Positions 10,532 through 20,086 of a stretch of DNA of 64,000 nt are shown piece after piece. The notes beneath the pieces were generated by a model that made no database searches, was not told where the DNA came from, and saw only the letters and a list, made by a program, of their open reading frames with translations. Each line of letters starts with the position of its first letter. Positions within the stretch are counted from its first letter, which is position 1. The DNA is from Pollenia angustigena (taxonomy: Eukaryota > Arthropoda > Insecta > Diptera > Polleniidae). Both the position numbers and the translations under genes were made by a program. Location: NCBI GenBank assembly GCA_930367215.1, contig OV884060.1:173983253-174047252 (forward strand), read 5' to 3'.

Positions 10532-11088
10532 TGCGGGCATCCGGACCTGAAAAACAAGCAACTGAACGAACTAAAACAGGACAAGATTATAGCATTGATA
10601 AAGACGATATGGTTCATCCTTTAATGAGACCGTATCACATACGTTTAAGAGATTATGAAAGGGCTCGCAGTCGAATTTTTGGACATTCAAAATCTTTGAG
10701 TAGATCATCTAAAAGGATTAGAGATTTTTACAGAAAATTGAAATTTTATAAAGTTTGTGTTATTTCATCGATAGTTATTAAGGATAGCGATAGTAGGCCC
10801 TACTTGAATTTAAAAAATAAATAATAATATGTACTTTTCTCTGTTGGATAGTGGTGCCAATAAGAGTGTGATTGGAGGCAACTTGGCAATTCAAGTTCAG
10901 GATGATAAAAACTTTCGGCGATGTAAGGGCAATGTACGAACCGCAGATGGACAGAGGCAAACCGTATTGGGGACTGCTTTACTAAATATAACATATCGAC
11001 AAAGTCGATAGAGTTTTTAGTAGTACCGTCGATACAACAGGATGTTATTTGTGGATTCGACTTTTGGACCTCATTTGGACTAAGGATT
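10532..11088 (+). pseudogene. pol: Aspartic protease region of pol, frameshifted
   Basis: Start of the Pol polyprotein. The first piece (to 10824) is basic and ends SRPYLNLK, the usual lead-in to the protease of this group. The second piece (10829-11011) holds the catalytic LLDSGANKSVIG motif (DSGA) and the flap-side sequence VRTADGQ. The third piece, already in the reverse-transcriptase frame, is FLVVPSIQQDVICGFDFW, the conserved protease end. Two frame changes separate them: one at the A-rich run near 10811-10824, and one near 10990-11010. The protease would mature Gag and Pol. The catalytic residues are present but the chain is broken, so this copy cannot express Pol normally. Confidence 0.85.
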
Positions 11089-13167
11089 GTGGTACCAAAT
11101 GTGGGTGAAATTAACTGTACTGACAACGATAATGATAAGGTTAAATTGACTTATGAACAACAACAAAGACTGGAAAGGGTAATTGCAGCGTTTCCTAACT
11201 CAGAGGTGGAAGGCCTAGGGTGCACCTCACTCCTGGAACATTATATAGACACCGGCGATGCGAAGTCTATAAAGCAACGTTACTATCCGATTTCCCCAGC
11301 TGTCGAAAAGCAGTTAATCGGAGAAATTGATAGAATGTTGGCTTTGGGTGTAATAGAAGAAGCCCCTAATTCAGCTTGGTCTTCTCCTACTGTAGTAGTT
11401 GTGAAACCAGGTAAAATAAGAATGTGCGTAGACAGTCGTAAGCTAAATTCGGTTACAATAAAAGACGCATACCCAATTCCTAACATAGACGGACTTATTG
11501 CAAGACTTCCTCCGGTTTATTTCATATCGAAGATTGATTTAAAAGATGCCTTGTGGCAAATAAAATTGGAGGAAAATTCGAGACCTAAGACTGCTTTTAC
11601 GATTCCAAATCGGCCCTTGTATCAGTTTACAAGGATGCCTTTTGGATTATGTAATGCACCGCAAACGTTGTGCCGACTGATGGACAGGGTCATTCCGTAC
11701 AATTTGAAATCAAGAGTCTTTGTATATTTAGATGACTTACTTATAGCATCTCAGACCTTTGACGAGCACTTAGCACACTTATTGGAAGTAGCATCACAAC
11801 TACGAAATGCTGGTCTTACAATTAATGTGAAAAAAAGTAATTTTGCTTTAAACAAAGTAAAATATCTCGGGTATATAGTAGGGAACGGAACGCTTCAAGT
11901 GGACGATGACAAGATTAGGGCCATACGGGACTTCCCATTGCCTAAATCAATTAAACATTTACGACGATTTTTAGGAATGACAGAATGGTACCGACGCTTT
12001 GTACATAACTATTCTGACTTGACTTTTCCATTAACGGAGCTTTTGTGCAAGAAACGGACTTTTGCTTGGACGGAACAAGCACTGACAGCATTTAACAGAC
12101 TGAAGGACAGTTTAACAACTGCACCAGTACTAGTACATCCGAATTACGACAAAAGTTTTATTTTGCAGTGCGATGCTAGTACTTTCGGTGTAGGTGCGGT
12201 GTTAGCACAAGAGGACGAACATGGAACTGAGAGACCCATTGCTTTTCTGTCGCAGAAATTAAATAAGGCTCAGCGAAATTACACGATAACCGAGTTAGAG
12301 TGTCTCGCTGTAGTGTTAGCCATTAAGAAATTTCGCTCTTACATAGAGGGACAGGAATTTAGGGTTGTAACTGACCATGCAAGTCTGAAGTGGCTAATGG
12401 GACAAAGGGATCTTTCAGGACGACTGGCCAGATGGTCACTTAAACTTCAAGGCTTTAAATTTTCAATCGAGCATCGTTCTGGAAGACAAAATATAGTCCC
12501 TGATACATTATCACGGGTACATGAAGGTGAAGGTTTTATAGATTCTATTGAATTGGAGAGACTGCCAGCTATTAACCTTGATTCGGAAGCATTTGATTCT
12601 GATGAGTATCGCAAACTTCGCGAGGACTTTAAAAATTCAGGCTTACCGGACTTTAAAATAATTAACAAGTACATTTATAAACGGACAGATTTTACTTTAG
12701 GACAGGCGGACGAATCTAATACCTGGAGAATATTTGTACCAAAAGAGCTTAGGGAAGATGTAATCTATTCGGCACACGATGTTCCAAATTCTTCCCACGG
12801 TGGAATTAGTAAAACACTGGAAAGGATTAGAAGATGCTTTTATTGGCCAAAACTTGTGACAGAGGTTAAAGACTATATTTCTAAATGCAATTTATGCAAA
12901 ACTTCAAAGACACCTACATTTACTTTGAAACCTCCATTAGGCGAAATGGTAAAGACTGAACGACCATTCGAACGACTTTATGTCGATTTGATTGGACCAT
13001 TACCTAGGACAAAAACCGGAAACACACATATTTTGATTATACTTGACCATTTTTCAAAATTTACCTTTTTGGAACCTTTAAAGAAACCGATTTCGAGAAT
13101 TATTATTGAGTATCTTAGGACCAACATTTTTGACTGCTGGAATGCCGGAAGTCATTGTTTCAGATAA
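11089..13167 (+). CDS. pol: Pol: reverse transcriptase, RNase H and N-terminal integrase (broken 3' end)
   Basis: A 692-residue open frame that is the central part of Pol; its upstream end really continues the protease. Reverse transcriptase comes first: YPISPAVEKQ, then FISKIDLKDALWQIKL with a catalytic Asp, TRMPFGLCNAPQT, and the active-site YLDD at residues 213-216. RNase H follows, with CDAS (Asp362), ITELECLAVV (Glu) and VTDHASLKWL (Asp429). The integrase zinc-binding domain is HGGISKTLERIRRCFYWPK ending in CNLC, and the first catalytic Asp of integrase is in YVDLIGP (Asp633). Near 13130, in a short T run, the frame is lost and the protein ends with unrelated residues. The order RT-RH-IN is that of Ty3/gypsy elements. 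Enzyme residues look intact apart from the frame break. Confidence 0.93.
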   Translation: MVPNVGEINCTDNDNDKVKLTYEQQQRLERVIAAFPNSEVEGLGCTSLLEHYIDTGDAKSIKQRYYPISPAVEKQLIGEIDRMLALGVIEEAPNSAWSSPTVVVVKPGKIRMCVDSRKLNSVTIKDAYPIPNIDGLIARLPPVYFISKIDLKDALWQIKLEENSRPKTAFTIPNRPLYQFTRMPFGLCNAPQTLCRLMDRVIPYNLKSRVFVYLDDLLIASQTFDEHLAHLLEVASQLRNAGLTINVKKSNFALNKVKYLGYIVGNGTLQVDDDKIRAIRDFPLPKSIKHLRRFLGMTEWYRRFVHNYSDLTFPLTELLCKKRTFAWTEQALTAFNRLKDSLTTAPVLVHPNYDKSFILQCDASTFGVGAVLAQEDEHGTERPIAFLSQKLNKAQRNYTITELECLAVVLAIKKFRSYIEGQEFRVVTDHASLKWLMGQRDLSGRLARWSLKLQGFKFSIEHRSGRQNIVPDTLSRVHEGEGFIDSIELERLPAINLDSEAFDSDEYRKLREDFKNSGLPDFKIINKYIYKRTDFTLGQADESNTWRIFVPKELREDVIYSAHDVPNSSHGGISKTLERIRRCFYWPKLVTEVKDYISKCNLCKTSKTPTFTLKPPLGEMVKTERPFERLYVDLIGPLPRTKTGNTHILIILDHFSKFTFLEPLKKPISRIIIEYLRTNIFDCWNAGSHCFR

Positions 13168-13800
13168 TGGAACACAGTTCAAAAGTAAGGATTTTAAATT
13201 TTTTCTGGATAAACATGGTGTGCAACATATGCTTACAGCCGTGTACAGTCCCCAAGCAAACGCGAGTGAACGTGTTAACAGATCCATCAATGAAGCACTC
13301 CGATCTTATGTGCGAAAGGATCAACGAACCTGGGACACGTATATAAGTTGTATAAATTGTGCACTTCGTAATAGCATTCACCAGACTATAGGTAGGACTC
13401 CTTACCAAATAGTCTTTGGACAGACGATGATAACGCATGGAAAAGATTATAGGCTTTTGGCTAGACTAAATCTTTTAGCGGAAACAGACTTACAAATTGA
13501 GAGGCAAGATGCGTTTTTTTTATTATACGAGAAACAATTAGGGATTTTATAAAGAGGGCCTATGACAAAAATGCCCGGTTATACAATTTGCGAACTCGGA
13601 CAAAGGAGTATATAGTTGGCCAAGAAGTAATAAGACGGAACTTTAAACAGAGTTCGAAGGTTGAATATTTTAATTCTAAACTAGCACCAATTGGGGTGAG
13701 GGCGAAAGTCATTCGGAAAATCGGACAAATAAATTATGAATTACAGGATTTGGAGAGTGGCTCTATTGGCATATATCATGCTAAGGATATTTGGACTTGA
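13106..13800 (+). pseudogene. pol: Integrase catalytic core end and C-terminal domain, in two frames
   Basis: Continuation of integrase after the frame break. The first segment (to 13552) contains PEVIVSDNGTQF with the second catalytic Asp, then YSPQANASERVNRS with the catalytic Glu, then NSIHQTIGRTPYQIVFG. A second frame change occurs near 13535-13555. The last segment, from about 13560 to the stop at 13798-13800, contains YIVGQEVIRRNF and ends IGIYHAKDIWT. It resembles the C-terminal chromatin- or DNA-binding part of gypsy integrases. With the two breaks, the DDE triad residues are present in the DNA but divided between frames. Nothing env-like follows. Confidence 0.87.
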
Positions 13801-13911
13801 CGATTTGGAATTTATTATACGTATCGGCTATGAATTGCTGACATATGACCATTAATTCGTCCTTTACAGAACCAGTTGACGGTAAATTTAATCCTTAAGC
13901 TGTTCCTGTTT
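13801..13911 (+). other. Short noncoding stretch between pol and 3' LTR
   Basis: 111 bp with no open frame. A polypurine tract is expected directly before the 3' LTR, but the sequence there is AAGCTGTTCCTGTTT, mostly pyrimidine. No env gene fits. Confidence 0.7.
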
Positions 13912-15071
13912 TGTGAGGACCTGCACTTATTCTTATTTCCATCAGTTAAAGTATTTATTTTTTTTAAAGAAAAAAAAAAAAAAAAATCAAATTGTTCAAG
14001 TTAACTTTGATTTAAATGTAAAAATTTTTCAATAAATTTTTCATTTTAAAACAAAAATTTTACTGAAAAGTTACTGAAATATTTTGCTCATAAAAATTGT
14101 GATTTCCAAATATTTTTCGCTTAAGATAAAATTTTGTTGGATAAGCATCAAGAGCGTGTTATAGAAGGTAATATATCTGAACTATTATTAACTAAATTAG
14201 ATTTTGTCTAAACCAAATTTTAATTAGTTTGCAGATTTCAACAACTGACAGTTTAAAGAGCTCTGCAAATTTGTATTTATCTTATCAATATAAAGCTTAA
14301 GTGATTATTTTTTTTTTTTAACCCAACGAGACTATTTGCAACTGAAGTTATTTTATTTGAGTCTTGGGAGAAATATTGGTTTAATTGCTGAAAACTTCGA
14401 CGATAATATATATATTTAGTCTGCTTATTTGGACGGCATCTTACAACTTGTTTTTTTTTTGCACTAGGATTTGCCAGAACGGAATATTCAGAGGAGAACA
14501 TACGTAGAACGTTAATATAAATTTTCTACTAAATTTTCAGTTAATTTGAAGGGGGGAAAATGGAAAACTATTTCGACGAAAAACCGCGTACTGATTTAAA
14601 CAGTTTTTTAAAATAATGAATAACTTTGAATCCTTATCCTAGAATATACTCATAAACATACTTACCTTTGCAAAATACATTAACACTTTTCTTATATAAA
14701 TAATATATTTACTTAAAACCTCCAAAAATTTCTAACGACAACCATTTAAAAAAAAAAAATAACGAAATTGAATTCAGAGTTTAAAGATAAAAAGGTGGGA
14801 AACCTTTCTCTGACTTTTATGACAACAGGCCTGCGGTCATCGGAACGAGATTTTGGTGAGTTAACTTTTTTATATTTGAATTCAATAAACAAAAACAATT
14901 CAGTCATTGTTAAATAAATAAGATTGAAATTTTAACAACATCCTTTTTTTTGGTAATTGGCTATTATTTAATAGGAAAATATTAAATATACATACTTACA
15001 TAAATTATATTAATAAGATTTGGTTTTCTTTATTTTTTTACCCACTTAAATAATAGTTAAAAATAAATATT

Positions 15072-15308
15072 TTTTTTTTTTTTTTAATTTTTTTTTTTTA
15101 TTTCAAATAACTGTTTATCACAAAAATATTTTAAAGCCTCAGCACCAATATTGGCATTGAAGAGGCTAAAAGGCAACTAATGTTAATTCATTATTTACAT
15201 AAATATATAAACTAATTAAATTTTGATATTAATTTTATACAGTTTTTTTTCTATTTTTAATTTTATCAAAAAAAAAAAAAAAAAAATTTTAATATAAATT
15301 ACAAAATT
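15072..15308 (-). other. 3' untranslated region of the CR1-like element
   Basis: About 237 bp downstream of the ORF2 stop on the minus strand, AT-rich, with two A-runs (minus strand) at about 15270-15287 and 15072-15102. No gene. Confidence 0.65.
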
Positions 15309-18176
15309 TTACTCAAGAAGTGTTTCGAGATTGGTTAACAAAAATTTTTTTAATTCCCTTTTAAATGTTGACAAAAGTTCAATGTTTTTTAAAAAAACTG
15401 GTAAATTATTGAACTCATTTGGACCAGCAAAACAAACACGCTGCTTTGACAATTCAAGGCGACATCTAGAAACAGACAAATTTTGGCTCTGTCTTGTTAA
15501 CCTATGTGTAATTTGAACATTCTGTTGGAATTGTACTGACGAATTTCCAATATTTTTAATGGATTTGAAAACAAACTTCATTATTTGCATTTTATACAAT
15601 GCTCTTATAGGTAAGACGTTTATAGCATAATTCTCAAAAAGATCCAAAGTATGATGTCTGATTGGCAAATTGAAAACCAACTTCAAAGACTTGTTTTGTG
15701 CCGATTGTAAGCTCCTCAGCGAAGCATTTTTCTTAAACCCATATATTATAGGAAGGTAGGTTAAGTGACTATGTATCAAACTCTGATATATTAGCATTTT
15801 CGTTTTCACATCAAGTTTATTTTTGAACTTATATAAAACTCCGATAGCAGAAGATATTTTTGATTTAATGGAGTCAATATGATCATCCCATTGTAAATTA
15901 CTACAAAACAACATGCCTAGATACCGTATGGTATTGACTTCCTGGATTAACACACCATCAATATGAACTGCAACTGTTTCATCGTTCTTTAAAATGTATG
16001 GTCTGAATCTTATAAACTTAGTCTTATCTGCATTTAAAACCAGCTTGTTTAGTCTTATATATTCCGCTAATATTGCCGAGTCATACTCTACATGAGCTTT
16101 TAACACCTGAGTGTACTTATACCGATATAGCAAACAAATATCACCCGCAAACATGAACAGTTTTCCATTAAAGTTTATTTTGCCAATATCGTTTATAAAA
16201 ATTTTGAATAAAAGTGGTCCAAGCACACTACCTTGAGGTACACCACATTTAACAGCTAATAAAGAACTTTTGATTTCTCCAATCTGAACGAATTGCTCCC
16301 TTTTTGTTAAATAATCTTTTAATAGCTTAATAGAGTTATTAGATACACCAATTATTGCCAACTTTTTAATCAAAATGTCATGATTAACTAGGTCAAAAGC
16401 TTTTGACAAATCAAAAAAAACGCCTGCTACTCCATTAAATCCTGCATCAAAGCCTCCACATATATAGTCAACAATATTCACAACCGCTTCTTCAGTACCC
16501 GAACCTTTACAGAATCCAAATTGGCGTTCAAATAAAATGTTATTTTTTTCTAAATATTCAGATAACTGATTAAAAATTATTCTTTCAAGAACTTTATCTA
16601 CAATAGGTAAAACAGACACTGGTCGAAACATATTTACATTATCAGAACCCACTCCTTTGGGTATTGGTACAATTTTATGAATTTTTAAAACAGCAGGGTA
16701 TTCACCAAGCTCAATCATCTTCCCAAAAATAATCGAAAGTATATCTGCAATTTTGCTTTTTTTGCATAATAGCATTTTAGGTGTTATTTTATCATAGCCA
16801 GAACTCTTCTTCATTGATATTGTATTTAAAATATCTTCAACACAGTTTTTATTAATATTGGAAAGATTAAAGGTTGTTTCAAGGTGTGCTAACGTTTCAA
16901 AGTTGTTAATATTGTCACTTGAATAACCTGGTATATTACTACTTAGGTTCTCTATCGTATCAAAAAAGAACTGATTGAAAACCATAACTTCATCATTATC
17001 ATTTGTTATGAAGTTACCATCAACTGAACAAATTTGTTGTGTGGCTTGTAGATTCCTTCCAAGCGCATTGTTAAGAAACCTCCATGCTTTCTTAATGTCA
17101 CCACCGATTTGCTCCAAATTTCGGGAATAATAATTGTTCATTAAATATCTATTACAAATTTTTATAATTTTACTGACTCTTTTCAGCCTTTCGGATATAA
17201 ATTTATCATTCCTTTTTTTTCTTCGAGCTTTTAGTAGTTTCTCTTTGAGTTCTAACAAAGAAGCTAAGTTTTTTGTAATCCAAGGTGTAAGTTTGGTTCG
17301 ATGGTTTATTGTTGTGGTACTTGTTGGTGTACATTTATCAGCCGCATCAGACAACACATGCATTAATTGCTTACATTGTTCTGAAGGATTATTAATACTA
17401 TAGATTTCATCTAAGTTCTGATCAAGTATAGAATCAAATTTAGCATTGTCGAATTTATACCATGTTTTTGATATATTTTCATTAAAACATCTATTTACTT
17501 TTAAGAAACAGCTTATTATATTATGATCCGTAAATGTGGTTTCAATAGAATTAACATTGATGTTACTGAAAACGCAATCTATAGATGATTTACTCAGTGG
17601 TCTAGTAATTAGGTCATGACATGACTCCATACTAAATTCGGAAAAATGATTTACTAAAGTTCTTTTGCAATTGTCATTTAATAACAGATCCACGTTGAAA
17701 TCGCCCGCAACCACACATTGGCCATTCGACATTACTGGAAGAATATCTTCAATTTTCTCAATAAACTGTGAAAAAATACATTTCTGCGATCTGTATAGTG
17801 AAATAATTATTGTAGGCAGTTCAATCATTATCAAATCTAGAAACTCCTCACTCCGATTAACAAGAATTTTGTAGTTTAATTTATCAGCAACATACATTGA
17901 AGTTCCCCCATATTCATCACTCCGGCAACAATGTACAACACGGTAACCTGGTATTGAATACAAATTAACACATTTAGCATCAAACCATGTTTCCTGTACG
18001 GCTATAACATCAGGAAGTTTATTAAATTTGCTTAAAAGCAATTTAAACTTATTAAATTTGTTCAATGACGAAACACTTCTTACATTTACAGAAATTATAT
18101 TAAAAAAATTTGTATTTATTGATGAAACAGAGTTATTATATGATCTCAAATTAAAAAAATGTTTAGTATTATTCAT
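15309..18176 (-). CDS. ORF2: APE endonuclease and reverse transcriptase, active-site mutated
   Basis: A 955-residue open frame encoding the enzyme of target-primed reverse transcription. The APE-type endonuclease fills roughly residues 25-225: FNIISVNVRS, QETW with Glu62, GDFNVD with Asp159, SSID with Asp200, and TDHN with Asp217/His218. The reverse transcriptase occupies about residues 480-760: FRPVSVLPIVDKVLERII, FGFCKGSGTEEAVV, GVFFDLSKAFDLVNHDIL, and CGVPQGSVLGPLLF. The catalytic box reads FAGD instead of the usual F/YADD: residue 678 is Gly (GGT, plus strand 16143-16145) where Asp is required, a one-base change from GAT. The frame is otherwise complete. The enzyme should be unable to polymerise, so this copy is dead despite its open frame. 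It starts 52 bp after the ORF1 stop. Confidence 0.93.
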   Translation of the reverse strand: MNNTKHFFNLRSYNNSVSSINTNFFNIISVNVRSVSSLNKFNKFKLLLSKFNKLPDVIAVQETWFDAKCVNLYSIPGYRVVHCCRSDEYGGTSMYVADKLNYKILVNRSEEFLDLIMIELPTIIISLYRSQKCIFSQFIEKIEDILPVMSNGQCVVAGDFNVDLLLNDNCKRTLVNHFSEFSMESCHDLITRPLSKSSIDCVFSNINVNSIETTFTDHNIISCFLKVNRCFNENISKTWYKFDNAKFDSILDQNLDEIYSINNPSEQCKQLMHVLSDAADKCTPTSTTTINHRTKLTPWITKNLASLLELKEKLLKARRKKRNDKFISERLKRVSKIIKICNRYLMNNYYSRNLEQIGGDIKKAWRFLNNALGRNLQATQQICSVDGNFITNDNDEVMVFNQFFFDTIENLSSNIPGYSSDNINNFETLAHLETTFNLSNINKNCVEDILNTISMKKSSGYDKITPKMLLCKKSKIADILSIIFGKMIELGEYPAVLKIHKIVPIPKGVGSDNVNMFRPVSVLPIVDKVLERIIFNQLSEYLEKNNILFERQFGFCKGSGTEEAVVNIVDYICGGFDAGFNGVAGVFFDLSKAFDLVNHDILIKKLAIIGVSNNSIKLLKDYLTKREQFVQIGEIKSSLLAVKCGVPQGSVLGPLLFKIFINDIGKINFNGKLFMFAGDICLLYRYKYTQVLKAHVEYDSAILAEYIRLNKLVLNADKTKFIRFRPYILKNDETVAVHIDGVLIQEVNTIRYLGMLFCSNLQWDDHIDSIKSKISSAIGVLYKFKNKLDVKTKMLIYQSLIHSHLTYLPIIYGFKKNASLRSLQSAQNKSLKLVFNLPIRHHTLDLFENYAINVLPIRALYKMQIMKFVFKSIKNIGNSSVQFQQNVQITHRLTRQSQNLSVSRCRLELSKQRVCFAGPNEFNNLPVFLKNIELLSTFKRELKKFLLTNLETLLE

Positions 18177-18228
18177 AAAAGATATAAAAATTTAAGTTTA
18201 AAAGCATTATTAAATACAAAATATATAC

Positions 18229-19235
18229 TTAATTAGGTGACATAAACGAACTATTGTCTTCTTCAGCATCTTCCCCTTCATTCTCTTCTTCCTCAGGCAA
18301 ATTTACACTCACTGTATTAATGGCTCGACTTCTTGTAGATGTTGGCATATCTCTTCCACTTGAATTTATAAGAATTTTATCAACATCATCCATAGATCTT
18401 ATAAAAAACACACGAGAATTATCATTTTTTCTTACAAAAACTTTACTTCCTCTTGTAAAAACATGTTTATATCCAACTGCTTTTACAGATTTAGCGTATT
18501 TAAAAAGCTCAATTGACTCTTTACACAAAAAGTCGTTTATAAAAACATTTTTTAAATTAATATTTTCTTTAAGCTTCGATTTTCCAGCCATAAATTTTTC
18601 CTTTTGAAATTTTGTTGTAAATTTAACAACCACAGATTTTTTTTTGTTTGCTTTGTCTTTATTGTGAATAAAATATGCATCATTTATTTGATCAGGAATA
18701 ATATTAGCTCCAATCTTGTCAGCTATATCAACAACAACATCAATTGGTCCAACATTTTCACCTACATCAACTCCATTAATAATACAATCATTCCTTACTC
18801 TACCATCATTTAAATATTTTATTGATGATTTTAACGACATTACTTCTTCCCGTAATAAACAATTTTCCTTTTGTAAACATTCAATTCTTTTTTTATTTAT
18901 GGCAACTCCTTTCAATATACTATCATACTGAGCCGACATAAACTGCATGGTTTTAGTAAGCTCATCCAGCTGGTCTAAATGTTTTAATTTTGTTTTTATC
19001 TCCAATAAAATTAGCTACAGATGATTTCTCACTACTACCATCACAAAATTGACAATTGCACTCAATAGATTCATCGTTTATAATTTTTTCTTTTGTCAAG
19101 TTTTGTACATACTGCATGTAGACTTTTCTCACAAGTATCACATTGAATAGAATCATCGTTATCCAACACTTGCAATTTACATTGAGCACAAATTATTTTT
19201 ATTTTATTTAAGCTGCGACGATTTTTTCCAGCCAT
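18229..19235 (-). pseudogene. ORF1 with PHD-like zinc finger and coiled coil, frameshifted
   Basis: In related elements ORF1 encodes a nucleic-acid-binding protein of the retrotransposition particle. The frame opens at ATG 19235-19233 (MAGKNRRSLNK) and soon shows CAQC, CDTC and HAVC spaced as in PHD-type zinc fingers. The frame then changes near 19095, where LTKEKIINDESIEC begins, and again near 19000, giving the long C-terminal segment (19005 down to 18229). That segment has heptad-like Leu/Ile/Met spacing over its first 65 residues (coiled coil), then a region with VVKFTTKFQKEKFM resembling ORF1 domains with RRM-like folds, and an acidic tail (LPEEEENEGEDAEEDN). Two frame changes make the gene non-functional as read. 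Confidence 0.8.
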
Positions 19236-19408
19236 ACTCCAATTTGTACACAACAATAAGCCTTTCGTTTATATATTTTTAAAGCTTTGAGCAAATAATA
19301 TAACACTCCTCTGCTAAAATTTTATTTACAAAGTTAAGCAAAAAAAACCCGCTCAATTTTTACGTCTTTACACACCAGCGTTGCCAGAACTTTTTTCATA
19401 ATATCATA
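19236..19408 (-). other. 5' untranslated region of the CR1-like element
   Basis: About 170 bp upstream of ORF1 on the minus strand. An internal promoter would be expected here; I cannot identify one. The outer edge is set by where 5' LTR similarity resumes (ATTAATATC). Confidence 0.55.
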
Positions 19409-19998
19409 ATTAATATCTTAATTAATAAAATAAATTATTTATATATATTATTTATATCGTAAAATACTTGAGTTAAAATTTCAAAATTATTTTGTTTTTT
19501 TTTGTGTTAGAAATTTTGATATGCTTACACACATATAATTCTAATAATTTTGCATCACTTACTAAATACTGTGTTATGAATTACGTTTGTTGGTCATTTT
19601 TTTTTTATTTTATGTTAAATACATTAAACAATAACTACTACATTTCAATAAAATAAAAGATGTACGTTATAAATATGAAATTTTAAGTTGTTTTAAAATC
19701 ATTTTACGAAACATTTAAGTACCAAAAGTTAGAGTTAAAGTGGGCTATTCAAGAAAATAGAATGAGTACCATAGGTCATGGGTGGGTAAAGAAAAGGAGA
19801 TAAGCAACATCATTGTTCTCTTTAAGCCAAACTTCCTTCCGAATTTTTTTTTATGTTTTATTTCCTAATTCTAATAATTATTAGTTCGTTTATTTAGATT
19901 ACAGTTATTTTGTTTTATTTATTATACAAATGTATCTTCTTTGATTTTATTGCTACCTAAGTTTTAATTATAAAGTAATGATTGTTCATGTTTGGAGG

Positions 19999-20004
19999 AA
20001 TAAA
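19999..20004 (+). terminator. AATAAA polyadenylation signal in 3' LTR
   Basis: AATAAA in GAGGAATAAAGAATC, 82 bp before the 3' LTR end, in the same context as in the 5' LTR. It is the plausible cleavage and polyadenylation signal of the element transcript. Confidence 0.55.
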
Positions 20005-20086
20005 GAATCACCCCATTTTCTGACGAGCTTAGCTGGTGTTAAAGGTAGCATACATTCCGAAAATATGGAACTCAGGAATCGTTACA

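Larger units (their letters stand above)
15072..19408 (-). mobile_element. CR1-like non-LTR retrotransposon, nearly full length, inactivated
   Basis: About 4.3 kb on the minus strand, bounded by comparison with the uninterrupted 5' LTR around 6085-6095. The 5' end is near 19408. The 3' end is A-rich (poly-T on the plus strand, 15071-15102, and a second run near 15270-15287). It carries ORF1 with a PHD-like zinc finger and coiled coil, and ORF2 with APE endonuclease and reverse transcriptase. A PHD-finger ORF1 plus APE-type ORF2 suits the CR1/L2/Daphne-type group; the exact clade is inferred. A target-site duplication is unclear because the flanks are simple A/T sequence. Confidence 0.85.
4916..20086 (+). 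mobile_element. Ty3/gypsy LTR retrotransposon, Osvaldo/Ulysses-like, with two nested insertions
   Basis: Complete element from 5' LTR (4916) to 3' LTR end (20086), flanked by AAGT. In order it contains the 5' LTR, tRNA-Lys primer-binding site, untranslated leader, gag, protease, reverse transcriptase, RNase H, integrase and 3' LTR. Removing the two nested insertions leaves roughly 8.9 kb. The tRNA-Lys primer, 4-bp duplication, very long LTRs and a Gag with one CCHC knuckle plus a second Cys pair suggest the Osvaldo/Ulysses group. That placement is inference and would need an RT phylogeny. pol carries several frame changes, so this copy is probably not autonomous. No env-like frame is visible between integrase and the 3' LTR. 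Confidence 0.9.
13912..20086 (+). repeat. 3' LTR, interrupted by a CR1-like non-LTR element
   Basis: Second copy of the LTR: TGTGAGGACC at 13912 to GTTACA at 20086. With the insertion removed it is about 1.84 kb and near identical to the 5' LTR. Left part 13912 to about 15071, right part from about 19409. The right part preserves the empty TTAA target of the piggyBac-type insertion found in the 5' LTR. AATAAA at 19999-20004 is the probable polyadenylation signal. The LTR is followed by AAGT (20087-20090) and satellite. Confidence 0.92.

Noticed and set aside
13801..13911. env-like third gene of the LTR element
   Set aside because: Only 111 bp with stops in all frames between integrase and the 3' LTR; no signal peptide or membrane segment.
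15072..19408. Clear target-site duplication of the CR1-like element
   Set aside because: Flanks are A/T-rich (AAATATT against ATAATTAATAT); any short match is ambiguous, so none is claimed.
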